Counted from the first letter of the stretch, positions 34,555 through 46,020 are shown. The stretch is DNA of 64,000 bases from Ariolimax columbianus (GCA_036924085.1 JAVGWX010000013.1:58992390-59056389), one strand, 5' to 3'. Notes: a model not told the origin generated them from the sequence alone. Numbers and translations are program-made.

Positions 34555-34645
34555 CACATGAAAAAAATTGTGGTCTCCAAGGGTAATTTGAACCCGCGAC
34601 AACCAGCACCCGAGGTTGACGTCTTAGCTCGAGACCACTCAGTCG
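34555..34645 (-). mobile_element. tRNA-derived SINE head
   Basis: The minus strand reads GACTGAGTGGTCTCGAGC (A-box-like) and GCGGGTTCAAATTACCC (B-box), with the spacing and long variable arm of a Leu/Ser-type tRNA. Confidence 0.55.
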
Positions 34646-34719
34646 CTTTTTATAAAGCATAGTACCACTACTTCTGCTGCCGCCTTGAAGCATATGCGAT
34701 GGCGGGGTTGCTGTAGCTG

Positions 34720-35070
34720 AGAGATGTTGTTTAATGCGCACAATAAATTTACTCTTTAGTGCGCCCTGAAGAGGACGTTAAGTGACGGGTTGTGGTAGCT
34801 TTCCTCACATCCCCAGCATGCTGATGAAGGTGGACTGCAGTCCTCCAGGCGGTTGTGCTATGCTTGATTTCATATGCGTGGCGCTCACTACTGCGGGGAT
34901 CACATATATCCACATCTCGTCAGTCAGGCTGTCTTGAAAACAGCTTGTTACCAGGGAACGCTACATGGAAGAAAGATTGTGGTCTTGGTCAGTGTATTAT
35001 GCTTGACCCTAACGCGACGTCCTGGTCAGTATGTTGTGCCTGACTGGATTAGCGTCTCAGTTCCTCATAT
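34720..35070 (-). mobile_element. SINE-like family 2, copy 3
   Basis: This antisense copy has its (GTT) tail at 34722-34729. Its far end (35000-35050) carries two diverged 36-bp segments containing GTCAGTATGTTGTGCCTGAC, the unit that is amplified at 8395-9500. Confidence 0.75.
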
Positions 35071-35186
35071 TTGAGAGGTCAACCGTCTCTTACTCCTATT
35101 TAGCATAAGATGTGTACTGCGTTTCTAGCCGCATGCAAGCAAACGTTTTTTTTACCTATTTCTCGCTTCTTCTTCTCTCCCGCTGA

Positions 35187-35562
35187 CCAAGATGCTGAGC
35201 ACTACATGAGCTGTAGCGGTCAGCGATCCAACGTCAGCGATCCAAAAGCTGACTGCTAGCGTCAGGGCCAGATAACCAGAGTTGCCAAGACAAACCTTTT
35301 CTACACCTCCACGAGGTGGTCCTGGGTAACAGGCTGCAACAGCGCAGACTGGCTACGGAGAAGGGATCGAAGAGGGAAGGCTAACCCGGTACCCAAAAAT
35401 GCCACGCTGAAGTCCAATGTGTCGGACCGAAAGGTGCAAATATCGCAGTCAAGCTGTTAACTGCGTCGTAGCGCAATCTGTTCTCTAAACAATATCTTGC
35501 TACTTGCAAAGTTCTGGAAGGGCTTGGTAGCGGGAGATTTAGAAAGAAGGACGAAGAACAAC
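35187..35562 (+). mobile_element. SINE-like family 1, copy 4
   Basis: This sense copy has a short internal duplication of CAGCGATCCAACGT near its start and a degraded GAAGAACAACAAC tail. Confidence 0.75.
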
Positions 35563-35732
35563 AACACTGACGAACATAGCGTGGCCAGGCTACTGTTACG
35601 CCTTTAGTGGCGTAGTGCCTAAGGGCAGCAACATTTTTTACGAAAAATTGCAAAATTATGTATCTTTTAATTAATCACAATTTTCGCATAAGAAACTATT
35701 AAATATACGCCTCTGGTATGTATGCATGTCAT

Positions 35733-36402
35733 CAGTTTTGCATGTCATCAGTTTTGCATGTCATCAGATTTGCATGTCATCAGTTTTGCATGTCATCAGT
35801 TTTGCATGTCATCAGTTTTGCATGTCATCAGTTTTGCATGTCATCAGTTTTGCATGTCATCAGTTATGCATGTCATCAGTTTTGCATGTCATCAGTTTTG
35901 CATGTCATCAGTTTTGCATGTCATCAGATTTGCATGTCATCAGTTTTGCATGTCATCAGTTTTGCATGTCATCAGTTTTGCATGTCATCAGTTTTGCATG
36001 TCATCAGTTTTGCATGTCATCAGTTTTGCATGTCATCAGATTTGCATGTCATCAGATTTGCATGTCATCAATATTGCATGTCATCAGTTTTGCATGTCAT
36101 CAGTTTTGCATGTCATCAGTTTTGCATGTCATCAATATTGCATGTCATCAGTTTTGCATGTCATCAGATTTGCATGTCATCAGTTTTGCATGTCATCAGT
36201 TTTGCATGTCATCAGTTTTGCATGTCATCAGTTTTGCATGTCATCAGTTTTGCATGTCATCAGTTTTGCATGTCATCAGTTTTGCATGTCATCAGTTTTG
36301 CATGTCATCAGTTTTGCATGTCATCAGTTTTGCATGTCATCAGTTTTGCATGTCATCAGTTTTGCATGTCATCAGTTTTGCATGTCATCAGTTTTGCATG
36401 TC
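35733..36402 (+). repeat. 16-bp minisatellite immediately upstream of an exon
   Basis: About 42 units of GCATGTCATCAGTTTT occur, with T/A variants giving ATTTGCAT in several. The array stops 28 bp before the exon at 36431. It has no stop in any plus frame and one frame is continuous with the exon, so intron retention would be translated. Confidence 0.95.
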
Positions 36403-36430
36403 ATGCTTTTATCTCTCTGGTGATTTTCAG

Positions 36431-37471
36431 AATTTGACCGAACAAATCAAGTTCTACCAAATGAAGGTCTACGAGATTAACGAAAAAAGCCGCCAATTGG
36501 CACTAGATAGCGCTCAGCTGAGTTCAAGTGTTTTCCGTAAACACTATCATCCTGAGTCCGCTTACTCTGACTACTTCGCTGCCACAGCTCAGAACAAAAG
36601 AGGAGCGTCTCCACTACCTATGACTGGGAATCTGTTTTATGACAGTCTGCCTGAGTTTGACTTTTCTTGGTCTAGCGATCAAGAGCCTTCATCTCCTTCG
36701 ACCGGCGAGCCCAAAAGAAAACGTGAGCCTTGGAAACCATTAGATCACCCTTCAATTCGTTTCAATCCAATCTCTCTTGAGCTGCCTCGAAAAATACCAC
36801 CACCCAGAACGGACTCTATTCCTAGGCCAACATGGAGCGGTGACATTCTCTCAATGTCCGGCTCAGGATCTGACCCCTCTCGGGGCACGAGTACGTCTCG
36901 ATCCCTGGACAGTCCCAGAACATCGTCAAAGGCCTACGAAACGTCAGCTTCTTCACCGAAGTCAATGGACTCCACGGATGCGTCAACTAAACAGTTTGTT
37001 GAACCTTTCATCTCCATTGCGACAGCTGAAGCAGGTCCACAGATCTCCCGGACTAGAGACGCTCCGTCAATGAGCACTACAAGCTGGGACAGTGGTTTGG
37101 GCAATGATGCCAGTGAGCAATCATCCACTAGTTTCCCTTTTCAGACTGACAACTCTACTTCCGTCGGCTCCATAGCCGAGAAGTTGAAATCAGTCGCGGA
37201 CCAATCTTCCAAGCGAGCACCGACTGGTGGTCGTCCCACTGAGATCCTACGTATGCTTGGAGCTCACGACCAAGATCGAGCAAGGCGTTCAGCTTCAGTG
37301 AGTTCACTAATGGAGGATGACAGCGACAATCCAAATCAGGATATCATGACGTCACCACACTTCAGAAGAACGTCCCAAGTCTGGACAGACTACTCTGAAG
37401 CGAACAATCCTTCCAGTGAAAGCCTACATTTTGGATCCATGCTGGCCACTTCAACGCCCCTAGCAGGAAAG
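36431..37471 (+). CDS. Internal exon: end of spectrin repeat plus Ser/Pro-rich disordered region (exon 4)
   Basis: This 1041-nt exon (347 codons, phase 0 to 0) lies between acceptor CTCTGGTGATTTTCAG and donor GGAAAG|GTAATC. The first 30 residues (NLTEQIKFYQMKVYEINEKS) continue the helix of the previous exon. After about residue 45 the product is disordered and rich in Ser, Thr and Pro, with a basic-aromatic stretch KRKREPWKPLDHPSIRF near residue 97. Many Ser-Pro and R-x-x-S sites suggest phosphorylation (RRSASVSS). An aromatic-acidic segment PEFDFSWSSDQE lies near residue 77. In nesprins a disordered adaptor region separates C-terminal spectrin repeats; this exon could be the counterpart, which is an inference. 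Confidence 0.88.
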
Positions 37472-37559
37472 GTAATCATTAGAAATTATCATTCTGTTTC
37501 TTCCAAAGAAAACTTGGTACTATCTTTATTTCCATAAAGTGAATGTTGCAGAAAATAAA

Positions 37560-37835
37560 CTGGTGAGTTTTTTTTTTGAATTTTTTTTTGCGTTCGTCTT
37601 ATTTATATATTTCCCAGGGCGGTGTGCTTTGCACTGTGGTTTTTATTTTGAGCCTGTCGGCCCAGTGCATCTGACTTCAGCATGCATTTTTATGTAAAAG
37701 TCTGCTTCCTCCTGCATTTTCTAAGGGTTTGCTTCCCCGGGGTAACGGTCGGGTGCTGTGATGGGGATCGAACCCAGCACCTTCGGTAGTGAGCCGTGTC
37801 ACCTAATCACTAGCCCACGCCGTCACCTTGAGACG
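37560..37835 (-). mobile_element. tRNA-headed SINE with A-rich tail (SINE family 3)
   Basis: On the minus strand a tRNA-like head (GGGCTAGTGATTAGGTGAC, then GGGTTCGATCCCC as an intact B-box) is followed by a body with GCTGAAGTCAGATGCACTGG and an A-rich tail at 37560-37590. The body segment resembles family 1 and recurs at 40411-40475. Confidence 0.75.
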
Positions 37836-39040
37836 GATATGGGTGAATAATTCATTTCATCTTTTGGTTCAAACGATGACACAGAGATCCAAGATCATGT
37901 TTACAGGAAGCGTGTAGCCTGGTCGACAGTGGGATTACAGCGTGCGAGAGTTCGAAATCATGGATGAACATAAACATCAGGGCGTAGTTCGTTCCTGGTA
38001 CGACAGCTCTTTCGGTCGACCCAGCTGAAAATGGGCACCTTACGTATGAGTTGGGGAAAGTATGAACAGCAAGAAAGGGAACTGGCCATCCCCACCTCAC
38101 ATAGGCTGCGGCTTAGTGCATGAAGAGTTATCTTCATCCCTGACGGCAATTGTTGCCATGGGACTGACCTTTACCTTGACCTTTACCTTGACCGTGACCT
38201 AGTTTTTTTCAGAGCTATCTTTCAAACAAATGTGGCGACACCACACACTGCTTGCATTTTGTTTTGTATATCTTGCATGATGTGAAATGTCAGGAGTTAC
38301 AGTGTCCCCAGTTGTAAACAGGTACCTGACTGAGGAGACGCTGGGGGAGGGGGGGGGGGGTTTTGCACACGATCCACGAGGGTGCGAGTGTTCCATGCAT
38401 CAAATATACAAATAAACACTTCCATTGTGCAAATAAACACTTCCATTGTGCAAATAAACACTTCCATTGTGCAAATAAACACTGCCATTGTGCAAATAAA
38501 CACTTCCATTGTGCAAATAAACACTTCCATTGTGCATTTCATAATAGGTAGAGGTATAACGGACGTGTAATTAAAATAAAAGGACTTGCACATGAATGTT
38601 ATTGAAGTGAAGGAGAGTAGCGTACTGATTCAGTGTCAAGGAATGATCAAGGTGATAAAGATACTTATAGATAAACAGTTTTATCAGCTGTCTCTGTGTA
38701 GCTTTTCCAACAATGTTTAATCATTCACAAATCGACAGACAATTCTATAAACAGATTTAACCTTCACTGGTAGAAATCGATGGTCTTTACGTGGATAGAG
38801 ATCGATTTATTGAAAATAATATGATTGATTGATGACTAAAGTTACAAGCGGATGTCTAATTGGCGACGTTTCTCGATGCTTTGACATTCGAGAACGACTT
38901 TATAGATGGACATATCACACAAGTATCAACTATTGAATATTGCCAATAAATAATTATGTTGCATATAAAGTAATTAAACAATTAAGTGAAGCTATATATG
39001 AGACAAAAACACACGAAACATTCGTCACGACCAATAGGTG
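37836..39040. other. Mostly unannotated; one 21-bp tandem array
   Basis: Positions 38400-38540 hold about seven units of CAAATAAACACTTCCATTGTG; a poly-G run lies at 38346-38360. A splice-like interval at 38214-38320 has stops in all frames. The segment 38546-39040 is AT-rich with nothing recognised. Confidence 0.6.
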
Positions 39041-40260
39041 AATCTGTAGAAAAGATAGCAAAAAATCGTGGTGGAGGCATCTTTGTAAGACAAAGTAACG
39101 GAAAGATAACCCATGTCCTTTCCAGCATGGAAAACCTTATCTAGCCTGAGGGCAGAATCGATGGCACTTCTCCAAGCTCTGAAACTTTTCACCACATTGG
39201 AAGCTCAAACAAAAGTGAGGAAAGTGATCTCCACAGACTGTAAAGTTCGTCTCGAATCGCTAGTGATCTCCACAGACTGTAAAGTTCTTCTCGAATCGCT
39301 AGTGATCTCCACAGACTGTAAAGTTCGTCTCGAATCGCTAGTGATCTCCACAGACTGTAAAGCACTACTCGAATCGCTAGTGATCTCCACAGACTGTAAA
39401 GCTCTTCTCGAATCGTTAGTGATCTCCACAGACTGTAAAGCACTACTCGAATCGCTAGTGATCTCTACATACTGTAACGCTTTGCTCGAATCGGTAAGGG
39501 ACACAACAAATATGGACATAACACATCAAATCAGAACAGAACTAAATGCCATACAAAAGATCTCAAAGATCACACTCCAGTGGCTCCCCTCTCGTTGTGG
39601 AATTATGGGAAACGAGAGAGCCGATGCACTACCCAAATCAGGTGGGAAAATGGAACAATACACCCATAAAGTGCAATATACAGAGGCCAAAAACCATCAT
39701 TCGCAGCCAATATAACATAAAGTGGGGGAAAGTAATGGCAGACAGCAACAGTCCAAACCCAATCCACCAGCTATAAAGACACCAGCCAACTGCAATCTTC
39801 CGCATGAGAACGGGCCACTGCAGACTACTGGGCCATCTATAACGGCTCAAAAGCTCCCAAACAAATGAATGTCCAGGTGGGACAGGAGTCCAGACCCCTG
39901 AACACGTACTTCAAGAAGGTCCATGTGGGACAGGAGTCCAGACCCTTGAACACGTACTTCAAGAATGTCCAGGTGGGACAGGAGTCCAGACCCTTGAACA
40001 CGTACTTCAAGAATGTCCATGTGGGACAGGAGTCCAGACCCCTGAACACGTACTTCAAGATTGTCCATGTGGGACAGGAGTCCAGACCCCTGAACACGTA
40101 CTTCAAGAAAGCCAGACCTGGTCAGATGGATCAGAACTGAGGCAAAAACTATGGCGACAGGCAAAAACTATGGAGTCAGGCAAAAACTATGGAGTCAGGC
40201 AAAAACTATGGAGTCACCGCTCAGACCTGGAAAGGACTGTAGTCGTCATCCTGGCAATAG
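39040..40260 (+). mobile_element. RNase H-type LINE copy carrying minisatellites at matching sites
   Basis: RNase H residues are visible: SLRAESMALLQALK (catalytic Glu), VISTDCKVLLESL (catalytic Asp), LQWLPSRCGIMGNERADAL (final Asp), then the cysteine motif ECPGGTGVQTPEHVLQ. The TDCKVLLESL block is repeated about six times with a 39-bp unit (39220-39490), the cysteine motif about five times with a 48-bp unit (39865-40110), and a terminal GCAAAAACTATGGAGTCAG unit three to four times (40141-40215). The 39- and 48-bp units keep the frame locally, but frameshifts elsewhere make the copy dead. Confidence 0.85.
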
Positions 40261-40404
40261 GACTGAAGATTTAACATGGTAAGAAAACCCAAACGCAGAA
40301 GAAGAAGAGGAAGAGGAGGGGAAAAGGAGAGCAAAAAAAAGAAGACCAATAGGCCTTCATCAGGGGCGACGAACAACAATTTTAATGAACTAGCGAGGCA
40401 TATG

Positions 40405-40480
40405 GGAAGGGCATGCTGAAGTCGGATGCACTGGGCCGAGAGGCGCAAAATAAAAACCACAATGCAACGCACACCGCCTT
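40405..40480 (+). mobile_element. SINE family 3 core fragment
   Basis: GCTGAAGTCGGATGCACTGG and the following AAAATAAAAACCAC match 37615-37690 in reverse complement. No tRNA head is present. Confidence 0.7.
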
Positions 40481-40484
40481 GGAA

Positions 40485-40805
40485 ATTAAAGAAATTATTT
40501 CAAAGAATCACTGAGGCCTCGAAATTGTTTCAAAGTTTGTCTCTGAGACCTCGAAATTATTTCAAAGAATCACTGAGGCCTCGAAATTGTTTCAAAGCTT
40601 GTCTGAGATCTCGAAATTATTTCAAGGTTTGTCTGAACCTACAATTATTTCAAGGAATCACTGAGGCCTCAACATTGTTTCAAAGATTGTCTGAGACCTC
40701 GAAATTATTTCAAAGAATCACTGAGGCCTCGAAATTACTTTTAAGATTCCAGGAGACCTCGAAATTGTCTCAAAGGTTGTCTGTAACCTCGATATTATTT
40801 CAAGT
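40485..40805 (+). repeat. Degenerate tandem array of about 26-bp units
   Basis: Units resemble TTTCAAAGAATCACTGAGGC CTCGAAATTA. Two alternating half-unit types (CACTGAGGCCTCG and GTCTGAGACCTCG) suggest a dimeric repeat. Confidence 0.85.
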
Positions 40806-41329
40806 ATTCCCATATAATAATAAGGACGTGAATACATGATTTACGCATTTCAACATTGGGATATGTTATCTGTGTGAGGTCACCCCTGGACGTAGTTATC
40901 AAGTTGCATATATCCCACTGCATGAAGTCCACATCATATCACATTCAATAACTGCATGTCTGTCAATGCATGTCGGTGCATGTTTGTTGCACTGCAAGCT
41001 TAAGATTGCCACCTTAGCATTTACGATTGACCACAGTAGATCTAGTGTTGGCAAAAGTTAAAAGACAGGTCGCGGCTCAAAATACATCTTTTAAACTAAG
41101 TCATCTCAAAAACGTTACAAATACAGCCCTCTCAAAAGTAGACAAAAAGTGCTGGGTAAATGTAGTAGTAGCCAATTTCAATCATGACTGACTATAGGAT
41201 GATATGACGTAGAGTGGTAAACAAAGAGGAATGTATACTAAGCTGGTTTTTTTTCTTTCTATTTGCGACGTTGCATTTTAATTATTATGTGTTGCCAGAG
41301 CTTCTCTTCACCAATCGTGAGTTGGCCAT
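40806..41329. other. No gene recognised
   Basis: Unique AT-rich sequence, with a short CTGCATG/TGCATG-rich patch at 40930-40990. I see no supported exon or mobile element. Confidence 0.4.
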
Positions 41330-42110
41330 TCAGGGTACATCCCCACTTGGACCGGTCTGCAGCTTCGTCTTCCCACGATGCCAGACTAATGTCCAGGGCT
41401 TACCTATAACGCTTGCACACATCTTTGAACCTCAACTGTGGTCGGCCGACTGTTCTTTTGCCGTCCGTCAACTGTTCTTAGAGGATATCTTTGAGAAAAC
41501 GACCATCTTCCAGGAGACGAACATGACCAAGCCATCGTAGTCCTCGCCTCCTAAGGAGAGTGTGCATGCTTGGGAGACCGGTGCGAGAGTGCATCTCTGC
41601 ATTCGTCACTCTGTCCTTCCATGTAATTCCAAGAATGGATCACAGGCGCCGTAGAAGGGAGGTGTTAATCCTATGCTCTTTTTTGGCATAAGTTGTCCAA
41701 ATCTCGCTACCATGTAGGAGTGCACTGACGATACATACGTAGTACACCATACCATTAGTTTTAATTGTCAGTCTCTGGTTTTTCCAAACACGCGTTGTGA
41801 GACGGGCAAATGTAGTAGTATCTTTGCCAATGTGACTGTGCATTTCTGGGTCTAGGGAGAGCTTGTCGTTGTTGAGGGGTCCCAGGTATGTGAATTGGTG
41901 CACAGCTGCCAGTTGATAATTAACAACGTTAAGAGTTGCCGTAGCTTCTACCTTCTGTCCCAGCACATTTGTTTTGCTGAGGACTTATTGTGAGACCAAA
42001 ATCTTTGCAAGCCTGGGAGAAGCGGTCTATCAACCTATGCAGCTTCTGCTGACTGTCAACAGTAATTGCAGCATCATCAGCGGAAAGCCAATCTCTCATC
42101 TCGTTTTACC
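41330..42110 (-). mobile_element. RTE-type LINE, reverse transcriptase C-terminal part
   Basis: The minus strand encodes HQFTYLGPLNNDKLSLDPEM, IGKDTTTFARLTTRVWKN, YYVCIVSALLHGSEIWTTYA and further frame-shifted tail (DGRFLKDIL, GRPTTVEVQ). This is the YLG, RLTTRVW and LLYGSETWTTYA pattern of RTE-like LINEs. Frameshifts break it near 41640. Confidence 0.8.
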
Positions 42111-42219
42111 CTTGAACCGTGCAAGGTTAAACAGCCGACCATCCGACCTGGTGTGAAGGCACAATGATTCATTTGTGTTAACAAATTAATGCATATAAAA
42201 TACAATACAATACAATACA

Positions 42220-43140
42220 ATATCCTCGACATCAGTACGACAGGTGTGCCGTATGCGAGGTGGTCAAGAATGTCCTGTGTGCAGTTCGATCTTTCGTCGT
42301 GTCGTACCATTTCGGACCTAGGTCTCTCAAGAGACCATCTCGCCATCGAATGTGTGGGTGGCCACGTGGTCGTGTATAATCATATAGCCACCAAAACCTC
42401 GTTCTGACTGTCCATCTGTTATCTGACATGCACACCACGGGACCAATCCAGTGGTATCCTGTGAAACAACGCAGCCTCCCTAACGTCTCGAAATAGAGCC
42501 CGTTCTCTGATTTCAACATTGTATATTCGATCTCTGATCAAGATCCCGATAACGCGTCTTTCCATCGCTCGCTGGGTAACTCGTAGCTACTCTGCATCCG
42601 CGTCGCGTAGATTTCACACTTCACATCTGTAGATCATGGCTGGTATGGCCGCACAATTGAAAAGGTGTGCCCTTACCATGGTGTCTTTCAGATGCAGGAG
42701 TATAGGCTTTATGGTATTGAAGCTAGACCAGGCTGCAGCTCTTCGTCAGGAAATCTCCCGGTATAGGGTGTGGGTGACATTAATTGCTTGCCCTAAGTAT
42801 ATGTAAGCGCTGACATCTTCGACCGGCTCATGTCCCAGCTTGATCTCGCATTTGAGGCAGTATGGACTTCAGAGACATTGCGCTTTCTTTTTGTTCATCC
42901 GTAGTCCGACACCTCTACCGACCTCATCGAGTTCGTTCAGGGAGTGTTGTGCCTCCTCAGTGATATTACTGACCACAATGTCTTCCGCAAAGCGTAAGTG
43001 GGTGAGCCTTTGCCAATTGATATTTATTCCTATATCGGCCCAACTCAACTAATGGAAGGTGTCCTCAAGCGCTGCTGTGAAAAGCTTTGGAGAAATTGTG
43101 TCGCCTGCCGCACTCTTGCTAATGGAATAAGTTAGACGGT
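42220..43140 (-). mobile_element. Second RTE-type LINE, reverse transcriptase fragment
   Basis: Minus-strand order: GDTISPKLFTAALED near 43060-43110, then LTHLRFAEDIVVSNITEEAQ at about 42990-42950 (catalytic FADD altered to FAED at 42980-42991), LNELDEVGRGVGLRMNKKKA, and the C-terminal HIRWRDGLLRDLGPKWYD near 42350. The active-site change and frameshifts make it inactive. Nothing is recognised at 43141-43478. Confidence 0.8.
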
Positions 43141-43495
43141 GGTACAGATTAATAACCGTATTGCAACCTACAAAATATCATGAGTTATTTACCTTTGACT
43201 AGTTTGCTGGTGCATTTTTCTAACTGGACACATTATTAGGGTCATTGCTGGAACGTGTAGTAGATACAGGTGGGCACTGCCTCACAGTACATGTATGTAC
43301 AGACACACCAACACATATGCACACTGACTTATGGCCACTGGTATAAACAAGAGGATAACACTTCACATCTTGCAAAACCGGTGTTTAATTTTCGTAAGTA
43401 TAATTTGAAGAGATATTTATTCTTGTGTTAATCTCAACAACACACTCATGATGATAATGAAAAGATATATAAACGGTTGGATCACATTTTACTAA

Positions 43496-44130
43496 GGAAT
43501 GAAAGCCATATAGTCCTGCTTACAGATGCTTTGGCCGTAGTCACAGCGCTAAAAAGCCAGAAAAATACTGAACAATGATTTAAGAGCAGTACTCTGTCAA
43601 CTATGCCAGAAGTCCGCACCAAAAAGGGTAGTGGTACAGTGGGTCCCATCCCACTGCAACATCCAAGGCAACGAGGAGGCAGACAGACTGGCAAAAGAAG
43701 GTGCAAGACTACCACAACCAGATACTAGTATGACGTACGAAGAGTCAAAACGGCTTATTAGAGCTAGATACATGACCAAATGGGAAACCGAACATACCGG
43801 CTACACCAAAAACGATGACTATTACCAGTTGAACAGAAGAGAGCAGGTCGTTGTCTTTAGACTTCGCACTGGTCACAATAGATTGAAGTACCACCTATTC
43901 AACAAATTGAAGATAGGTGGCACTGACGAATGCCCGTGTGGTACCGGTACAATGACCGCTGAGCATTTGCTGCAAAACTGCCCGACATACGAGGATCAGA
44001 GAGAGCAGATGTGGCCATCATCAGTGGCAACACTAGACAAGCTCTATGGCAGTGTCGACAGCCTCAGGATGACCGCTGCTTTTTTCGAAAAAATTAAGGT
44101 TGACGTCTGACAGAGTACGATGAAGAAGAA
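43496..44130 (+). mobile_element. 5'-truncated RNase H-type LINE insertion with target-site duplication
   Basis: The insertion has 17-bp direct repeats GGATCACATKTTACTAA at 43479-43495 and 44131-44147 (one mismatch). It starts within the RNase H domain (IVLLTDALAVVTALKSQKN) and continues with VQWVPSHCNIQGNEEADRLA, VVFRLRTGHNRLKYHLFNKL, the motif ECPCGTGTMTAEHLLQNC and the terminal KIKVDV stop, then a GAAGAAGAA tail. A small insertion near 43575 breaks the frame. A longer relative lies at 61500-62960. Confidence 0.9.
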
Positions 44131-44190
44131 GGATCACATGTTACTAAAACTATATGTATTTAAATTTCTACTCCTAAAAAAAACAACCAG

Positions 44191-44298
44191 TCTAACCTTG
44201 ACCCATCGACTCGAGAAATCAGTTCATTGTTTGAAGTTCGAACAGATGATCTGGTAAGAAGTGGGAACAGTAGAACGGGGGATATTCTGCACGAACAG
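44191..44298 (+). CDS. Small internal exon, 36 codons (exon 5 of the model)
   Basis: This is a 108-nt candidate between acceptor CAACCAG, preceded by a modest pyrimidine tract (TTTCTACTCCT), and a strong donor GAACAG|GTAAGA. It is open and in phase 0 at both ends, matching the phase-0 end at 37471. The product (SNLDPSTREISSLFEVRTDD, then LVRSGNSRTGDILHEQ) is hydrophilic like the neighbouring disordered exons. The LINE at 43496-44130 inserted only 43 bp upstream of the repeat-free acceptor region. No homologue is known to me; transcript data would settle it. Confidence 0.6.
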
Positions 44299-44696
44299 GT
44301 AAGATAAGCTACCGTTTTTATGTAGATACAATATTATTATTTTCTGTGTTAGGTACATGTTGCTTACTTCACAGAAGTCAGAAGTCAGAAGGAAAAAAGG
44401 CAGTCCTGTGATAAGAGACACCCCCTTTTTGGATATAATCCAGAAGGGGGACGAATAAAATCAAAGAAAAGTTTCCATTACACTGTACAGTTCACATACG
44501 AGAAACCTGAGCAAACCCGCACCGAAAAATGACGTCAAAGATATGGCGAGGAATGAATGGAGATCAAAGAAGAATCTGCGACAGGGCATAAAATGGCCTA
44601 CCCTGTGTGGAGAGCCCTGAACAGGTTAAGATCAGGAATGTCCAGGTGTAGGTCCAACTTGAACAAATGGAGATATACGGACGACGATGTCAGCAA

Positions 44697-45205
44697 ATAG
44701 GGATCCATCCAGGACTCCGAACATCATCTGGGTAACTGCCCAAGAATGCAAGAACCAAGTACTTCGGTGAATGGGGAGCCAGCCAAGACCCCGAACATCA
44801 TCTGGATAACTGCCAAAGAATGCAAGAACCAAGTACTTCGGTGAATGGGGAGCCAGCCACGACCCCGAACATCATCTGGGTAACTGCCCAAGAATGCAAG
44901 AACCAAGTACTTCGGTGAATGGGGAGCCAGCCAAGACCCCGAACATCATCTGGATAACTGCCCAAGAATGCAAGAACCAAGTACTTCGGTGAATGGGGAG
45001 CCAGCCACGACCCCGAACATCATCTGGATAACTGCCCAAGAATGCAAGAACCAAGTACTTCGGTGAATGGGGAGCCAGCCAAGACCCCGAACATCATCTG
45101 GATAACTGCCCAAGAATGCAAGAACCAAGTACTTCGGTGAATGGGGAGCCAGCCACGACCCCGAACATCATCTGGATAACTGCCCAAGAATGCAAGAACC
45201 AAGTA
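44697..45205 (+). repeat. 74-bp minisatellite, about 7 units
   Basis: Units contain CCGAACATCATCTGGATAAC and AAGAACCAAGTACTTCGGTG. Open frames of about 60 codons offset by exactly 74 bp on the minus strand are repeat artefacts. Copies are over 95% alike by eye. Confidence 0.95.
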
Positions 45206-45509
45206 CTTCGGCGAATCGCATGGAACCAAATAAAAAAGCCTGCAGGGCAGCTGATTTCTGATCCAATAATTTATGAGGTTTCCGGACACGGAAAGTAAAT
45301 AAATACTACACACGAATTAAAATTTATTTTGTCAGTTTTGTCACATAATTGTTACCACAACAAACAGTTAGCGTATGTTCACGTTCGATCGATACCATTT
45401 TACAGAACACTGCTCATTTGTATCCATCCTGTTAATTTCTGAAAAAGGAAGAACAGACGTCTGTATTGCTTAGAAATTGTATTTCTTTTACATTTACATT
45501 TGGAGCCTT

Positions 45510-46020
45510 TCAAACTTGAATAACTCTCTTCTTGATCTTGATGACCCGTTCCTCTGCGTTGCTGCGGGTGCTATCTGCGTCACCAACGGGCACGGAAGTA
45601 GAGTGGGGGATATGCGTTCCGCCATTGGCGTCCAGCATGGGAGTCTGACCAACGTATTGGGGGTCTTCCCCGCTGTCTCTTTTTGTCTTCGGGTACCAGA
45701 TTGCTGTCGCCGTGCTCCATCGATCATGGTGATCTGCCCATATCGGGTTTGCCTTGTCTGAATAGATTACTGCATTATTCACCAGGGACAATCGTGTGTC
45801 GGAATTGTAAAGATTTTGTGAACGATGGTTGTGGAGAGTAATTTCGACCAAGTGTCTCACAAAAAAGGCCTGAATCATTCTCAATGTGTCCAGTGGTTTT
45901 GTGATTGCGAGGATTCCGTATCGAAATGATTAAGCCGTCGGGCTTGTGATCTGGTGTTGTGGGTTCGACTCCGGACTCCGTCGTCTTTTTCACGGGTGTT
46001 AGATGTGGAGTCCCCTGCAT
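45510..46020 (-). other. Unassigned minus-strand open frames (possible element remnant)
   Basis: A 124-codon minus frame at 45884-45510 (DKANPIWADHHDRWSTATAI, YPKTKRDSGEDPQYVG) overlaps a second frame at 46020-45775 (TTGHIENDSGLFCETLGRN). The composition looks protein-like, but I recognise no domain and see no splice sites. A tRNA-like SINE head with B-box GGGTTCGACTCCG lies within it at about 45900-45985 on the plus strand. Confidence 0.25.

Noticed and set aside
35733..36402. Octamer (ATTTGCAT) transcription factor cluster
   Set aside because: The motif appears in only some 16-bp units through a single T/A variant and lies in a minisatellite; nothing else suggests an enhancer.
38214..38320. 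Candidate exon after TTTTTTTCAG with end CAG|GTACCT
   Set aside because: All three frames contain stops before the donor.
39837..40164. Minus-strand frames with repeated RGLDSCPTWT or VQGSGLLSHMD
   Set aside because: They are antisense of the 48-bp array within a LINE; the plus strand shows the LINE cysteine motif.
44632..45313. Series of 60-codon minus-strand frames
   Set aside because: They are offset by exactly 74 bp and are repeat artefacts.
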